Assembly (NCBI GenBank): GCA_964628685.1
Contig: CAZVNM010000003.1
Coordinates: 248,001-312,000, forward strand
Direction of reading: 5' to 3'
Length of the DNA stretch: 64,000 nucleotides
Origin: CALMEC01 sp964628685
GTDB lineage: Bacteria; Actinomycetota; Thermoleophilia; Miltoncostaeales; Miltoncostaeaceae
Under the pieces are notes generated by a model. That model saw only the letters and a program-made list of their open reading frames with translations. It was not told the origin of the DNA and searched no databases. The translations under genes were made by a program, and so were the position numbers. Positions 61,805 to 64,000 of the stretch are shown piece after piece (the stretch's first letter is position 1; each line of letters starts with the position of its first letter).

Positions 61805-62506
61805 ATGGAAGCCGCCGACACCCCGGTGCGGGCAGTCCTCCTGGATGCGTTCGGGACGCTTGTGACGCTGGACGACCCGGTGCCGCGACTGCAGGCCGCC
61901 CTGTCCGCCGCGGGCGCGCCCAACCCGGCCGCCGCGGTGTCGTCCGCGATGCTCACGGAGGTCGCGTACTACCGGCGCCTGCAGGACACGGGTCGCGACG
62001 CCGCATCGCTCGCCGACCTCCGCCGGGCGTGCGGTCGGGTGTTCGCATCGGCGCTGCCGGTGCCGCCCCCCGACGAGACGCTTCCCAAGCTCCTCCTCGA
62101 CAGCCTCGTCTACCGGCCGTACCCCGACGCCATCCCCACGCTCATGCGGCTGCGCGCGGCGGGCATGCGGGTGGGCGTGGTGAGCAACTGGGACTGCGGC
62201 CTCAGGGAGATCCTCGATGCCGCCGGTGTCCTGTCGCTCGTCGACACCGTCGTCGCGAGCGCCGTGGCCGGCTTCCGCAAGCCCGACCCGCGCATCTTCG
62301 ACGTGGCGCTCCGCGCGCTGGATGTCACGGCCGACGCGGCGGTTCACTGCGGCGACCGTCCCGACGAGGACTGTCGCGGTGCACTGGCGGCGGGCATCCG
62401 GCCGCTCCTCCTGGTCCGCGACGGCGACCCGCCGGAGGACCTGGAGTGCACGGTCATCCGCTCCCTGGACGAGATCGAGCCGACCCCCGTCTCCGCGGTG
62501 GTATGA
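61805..62506 (+). CDS. HAD-superfamily hydrolase
   Basis: 233 aa. Motif I is LLDAFGTLV with nucleophile Asp14, motif II VVSNWD, motif III Lys in FRKPDPRIF, motif IV CGDRPDED. The cap is a helical C1 insert (about 22-95). The layout fits the 2-haloacid dehalogenase/phosphatase-like branch; substrate unknown. ATG at 61805 is used; an in-frame ATG 30 nt upstream is possible. Divergent from the 61662 gene. Confidence 0.85.
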   Translation: MEAADTPVRAVLLDAFGTLVTLDDPVPRLQAALSAAGAPNPAAAVSSAMLTEVAYYRRLQDTGRDAASLADLRRACGRVFASALPVPPPDETLPKLLLDSLVYRPYPDAIPTLMRLRAAGMRVGVVSNWDCGLREILDAAGVLSLVDTVVASAVAGFRKPDPRIFDVALRALDVTADAAVHCGDRPDEDCRGALAAGIRPLLLVRDGDPPEDLECTVIRSLDEIEPTPVSAVV

Positions 62507-62521
62507 GCGGCGTCGCGTCCC

Positions 62522-62860
62522 GTGCACGGTCACTCGGCCGGGCGCGTGCGCGTCACGCCATGGGTTGCTGCGTGGGTCGTCGCCGGGTTCGCGCTCACGC
62601 CGGCGGGTGCCGTGCTGTTCGGCGTCCTCCGGCTCGTCCCGTTCGCCGGGATCTTCCTGGCCTGGGGGCTCGCCGCCAATCGCGTGTGGCGCTCGGCGGG
62701 TGCCGCACCGATCGGGGTGGGGGTGGGTCTCCTGGTCTGGCCGGGCGGTCCACAGGCACCCGCGCTCGCCGCGGTCGCCGTCGCCGCGGGAGCCGGCCTG
62801 ATGATCGCCGGGACCCGCCGTGCCTGCCGGTCGTTCCACGCGCCGGCCCCCGTGGTGTGA
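62522..62860 (+). CDS. Small hydrophobic protein (hypothetical)
   Basis: 112 aa with three hydrophobic segments (about 14-32, 36-52 and 62-95). No family recognised and no clear ribosome site; GTG at 62546 or 62552 could also start it. It follows the HAD gene by 15 nt. The open frame is long for its position but GC-rich DNA yields chance frames, so certainty is limited. Confidence 0.45.
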   Translation: MHGHSAGRVRVTPWVAAWVVAGFALTPAGAVLFGVLRLVPFAGIFLAWGLAANRVWRSAGAAPIGVGVGLLVWPGGPQAPALAAVAVAAGAGLMIAGTRRACRSFHAPAPVV

Positions 62861-62912
62861 TCCCGCGCGGGACGGGGCGTCTCGCAACCGATCGACCGGT
62901 GTGCCCGTAGGC

Positions 62913-63191
62913 CTAGTGCGACAGCGTCGCGTGGCGCAGGAAGGTGTCGACGGCCTGGTCGAAGTCGGCCACGCAGTCGTCGCCCCCGGCGGCCATGCAG
63001 GTGCGCAGCTCGTCGGTGATGAGCCGCAGGCCGACCTGGTCGAGGGCGGCCTTCACCGCCGCCAGCTGGGTCAGCACCTGGCGTGATTCGGCGCCCTCGT
63101 CGAGCATCCGCTGGACGCCGCGCAGCTGACCCTCGGCGCGCCGCAGCCGCTTGACCAGGTCGTCGGCGGACGGGGTGGCGGGGACGTCCAC
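62913..63191 (-). CDS. CsoR/RcnR-family (DUF156) regulator with altered ligand set
   Basis: 92 aa all-helical repressor-type protein: LVKRLRRAEGQLRGVQRML, then VLTQLAAVKAALDQVGLRLI. In M. tuberculosis CsoR copper is bound by Cys36, His61 and Cys65; the aligned residues here are Ser36, Glu61 and Cys65, with an additional Cys73. Copper sensing by the usual site is therefore unlikely. GTG at 63191 gives the family length. It is last in trxB-trxA-FmdB-CsoR, 5 nt after the FmdB stop, so thiol or other metal sensing is plausible. Confidence 0.82.
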   Translation of the reverse strand: MDVPATPSADDLVKRLRRAEGQLRGVQRMLDEGAESRQVLTQLAAVKAALDQVGLRLITDELRTCMAAGGDDCVADFDQAVDTFLRHATLSH

Positions 63192-63196
63192 GTCGG

Positions 63197-63436
63197 TCAG
63201 TGCCCGCCGCAGCCGCACGAACCGCCGCAGCAGCCGCCACCCCCGCCGACCGGGGCGGCGGCGCGCACCGGGACGGGGACCCTGCGGGGACGGGACGTGA
63301 CGAACTGCGTGATCTGCTGGTCGGCGCCCTCGGCACCGCACTCGGGGCACATGCGGTCCTCGGGACGCAGAAAGCCCTGGCGGAACGTCTCGAAGGCGTG
63401 ATCGCAGTGGCCGCAGACGAGGTCGTAGGTCGGCAC
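63197..63436 (-). CDS. FmdB-family zinc-ribbon protein
   Basis: 79 aa. The zinc ribbon has Cys8-x2-Cys11 and Cys30-x2-Cys33 in MPTYDLVCGHCDHAFE and MCPECGAEG, the FmdB/CxxC_CxxC_SSSS pattern. The C-terminus ends in Gly/Cys-rich GGGGGCCGGSCGCGGH, a possible extra metal or thiol site. GTG at 63436 has GGAGG 6 nt upstream. Function of the family is largely unknown. It lies between trxA and the CsoR-like gene. Confidence 0.85.
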   Translation of the reverse strand: MPTYDLVCGHCDHAFETFRQGFLRPEDRMCPECGAEGADQQITQFVTSRPRRVPVPVRAAAPVGGGGGCCGGSCGCGGH

Positions 63437-63475
63437 GTCAGCCCTCCGGGCGGTCGTGGGTGGTGGGGCGACGGG

Positions 63476-63799
63476 TCATGAGATGCCCAGCTTCTCCTCC
63501 AGCATCGCCCGCGGCATCGCGCCGAGCGCCTGCTTGGTGATGTTGCCGTTCTCGAAGCGCGCGATGAACGGGATGGACATGATCCCGTACTTCTGGGCGA
63601 TCGCCTTGTTGGCCTCGATGTCGAGCTTGCCGACCACGATGTCGTCGTGGGCGTCGGCGATCTCGTCGATGACCGGACCGACCATGCGGCACGGACCGCA
63701 CCACTCCGCCCAGAAGTCGACGATGACCGGCTTCTCGTTCTCGAGGACCGTTCCCTGGAAGTTGTCGTCGGTGATCTCGACGACCTTTGCTGATGCCAT
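63476..63799 (-). CDS. trxA: Thioredoxin
   Basis: 107 aa protein disulfide reductase. Active site WCGPC (Cys34, Cys37) after VIVDFWAEW; cis-proline segment IMSIPFIARFENG. Reduced by TrxB, whose gene end lies 67 bp upstream on the same strand. ATG at 63799 has AGGAGAA upstream. A 13-codon ATG frame overlaps its stop and ends just before FmdB; it could couple their translation. Confidence 0.95.
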   Translation of the reverse strand: MASAKVVEITDDNFQGTVLENEKPVIVDFWAEWCGPCRMVGPVIDEIADAHDDIVVGKLDIEANKAIAQKYGIMSIPFIARFENGNITKQALGAMPRAMLEEKLGIS

Positions 63800-63866
63800 G
63801 GGTTCTCCTTTGCGTACGGCGTCCCGCCGGGAGGCGAGGGCGTCGCTTGTCGATTGGGGCGGTGTG

Positions 63867-64000
63867 TCAGCCGGCGGCCGCGGGCTGGTGCACGTTGGCC
63901 TCCAGCCAGCGCTCGGCGTCGATGGCGGCGGCACAGCCGCTGCCGGCCGCGGTGATGGCCTGGCGGTAGATGCGGTCCTGCACGTCGCCGGCCACGAACA
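63867..64000 (-). CDS. trxB: Thioredoxin reductase, C-terminal end (cut by window edge)
   Basis: 43 codons plus stop are visible. FVAGDVQDRIYRQAITAAGSGCAAAIDAERWL is the FAD/NADPH domain end typical of low-molecular-weight thioredoxin reductases (GDV..-R-QA-TAAG-G..AA). The tail is Ala/Gly-rich. The gene continues beyond base 64000. Followed by trxA on the same strand. Confidence 0.93.
   Translation of the reverse strand, partial: FVAGDVQDRIYRQAITAAGSGCAAAIDAERWLEANVHQPAAAG

Overview
The window is about 64 kb of very GC-rich DNA around a bacterial chromosome replication origin. The order gyrA-gyrB-dciA-recF-dnaN-dnaA on the minus strand, then rpmH-rnpA-yidD-yidC-khpB-rsmG-parA-parB on the plus strand, is the classical origin cluster. 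High GC, many GTG/TTG starts, several -10 boxes placed directly before start codons (leaderless-type promoters), TatA/TatC, OtsA, an LppX-like lipoprotein and the bifunctional-nuclease gene point to a deep-branching actinobacterium, possibly a Thermoleophilia-like lineage. That placement is inference; no 16S or other decisive marker lies in the window.

Layout. 1-9.0 kb: gyrA (cut by the edge), a long-form gyrB, dciA, recF, dnaN, a 715-bp dnaN/dnaA gap, dnaA, and a GHKL-type ATPase with a C-terminal helix-turn-helix-like segment just upstream of dnaA. 9.0-9.5 kb: DnaA boxes and the divergent rpmH start. 9.5-14.2 kb: ribosome/RNase P/YidC/KhpB/RsmG/ParAB genes with two parS sites, then tRNA-Ile on the other strand. 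14.6-17.2 kb: a bifunctional nuclease gene; a tandem array of four ~146-bp units that repeats the 3' end of an unrecognised zinc-ligand/helix-turn-helix gene; and chorismate mutase. 17.3-18.6 kb: tatA and tatC.

18.6-34.8 kb is one unbroken minus-strand run of 14 genes, many overlapping by 4 nt: polymerase/ligase, three GT4 glycosyltransferases, initiating sugar-phosphate transferase, ATP-grasp ligase, Wzz-like protein, two beta-propeller proteins, MurJ-type flippase, GT39, GT2, UDP-sugar decarboxylase/epimerase and an ABC ATPase. It reads as an extracellular polysaccharide factory. A plus-strand GGDEF/HD-GYP protein (34.9-37.5 kb) separates it from a second six-gene minus-strand run (37.5-44.1 kb) with another GT4, another ligase-like protein, an FlgD-Ig-type protein, a methyltransferase, a GH39/GH5-like secreted hydrolase and a secreted protein of unknown role. 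44.3-46.9 kb: LppX-like lipoprotein and OtsA.

47.0-55.4 kb is a plus-strand run of envelope genes: an M28-like membrane protein without metal ligands, a TetR regulator with a lysine-rich tail, a GT2, a GerMN-PG-binding-L,D-transpeptidase fusion, an orphan OpuAC-like binding protein, a flippase-like protein, a DUF2079 protein and a small membrane protein. 55.4-62.9 kb: an EEP-family hydrolase, a DUF457/YdjM pair, a minus-strand run of a small anchored protein, a class A PBP and a large membrane protein, then a HAD hydrolase. 62.9-64 kb: trxB (cut by the edge)-trxA-FmdB-CsoR-like, a small thiol/metal cluster on the minus strand.

The most unusual structure is the 15253-15832 array. Each unit encodes, on the minus strand, a recognisable copy of the same ~45-residue C-terminus with its own stop, but only the gene-proximal unit is fused in frame to an intact gene. 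Other points of interest are the GHKL ATPase next to dnaA, the CsoR-like protein lacking two of three copper ligands, the metal-free M28-like protein and the paired beta-propeller proteins inside the polysaccharide operon.
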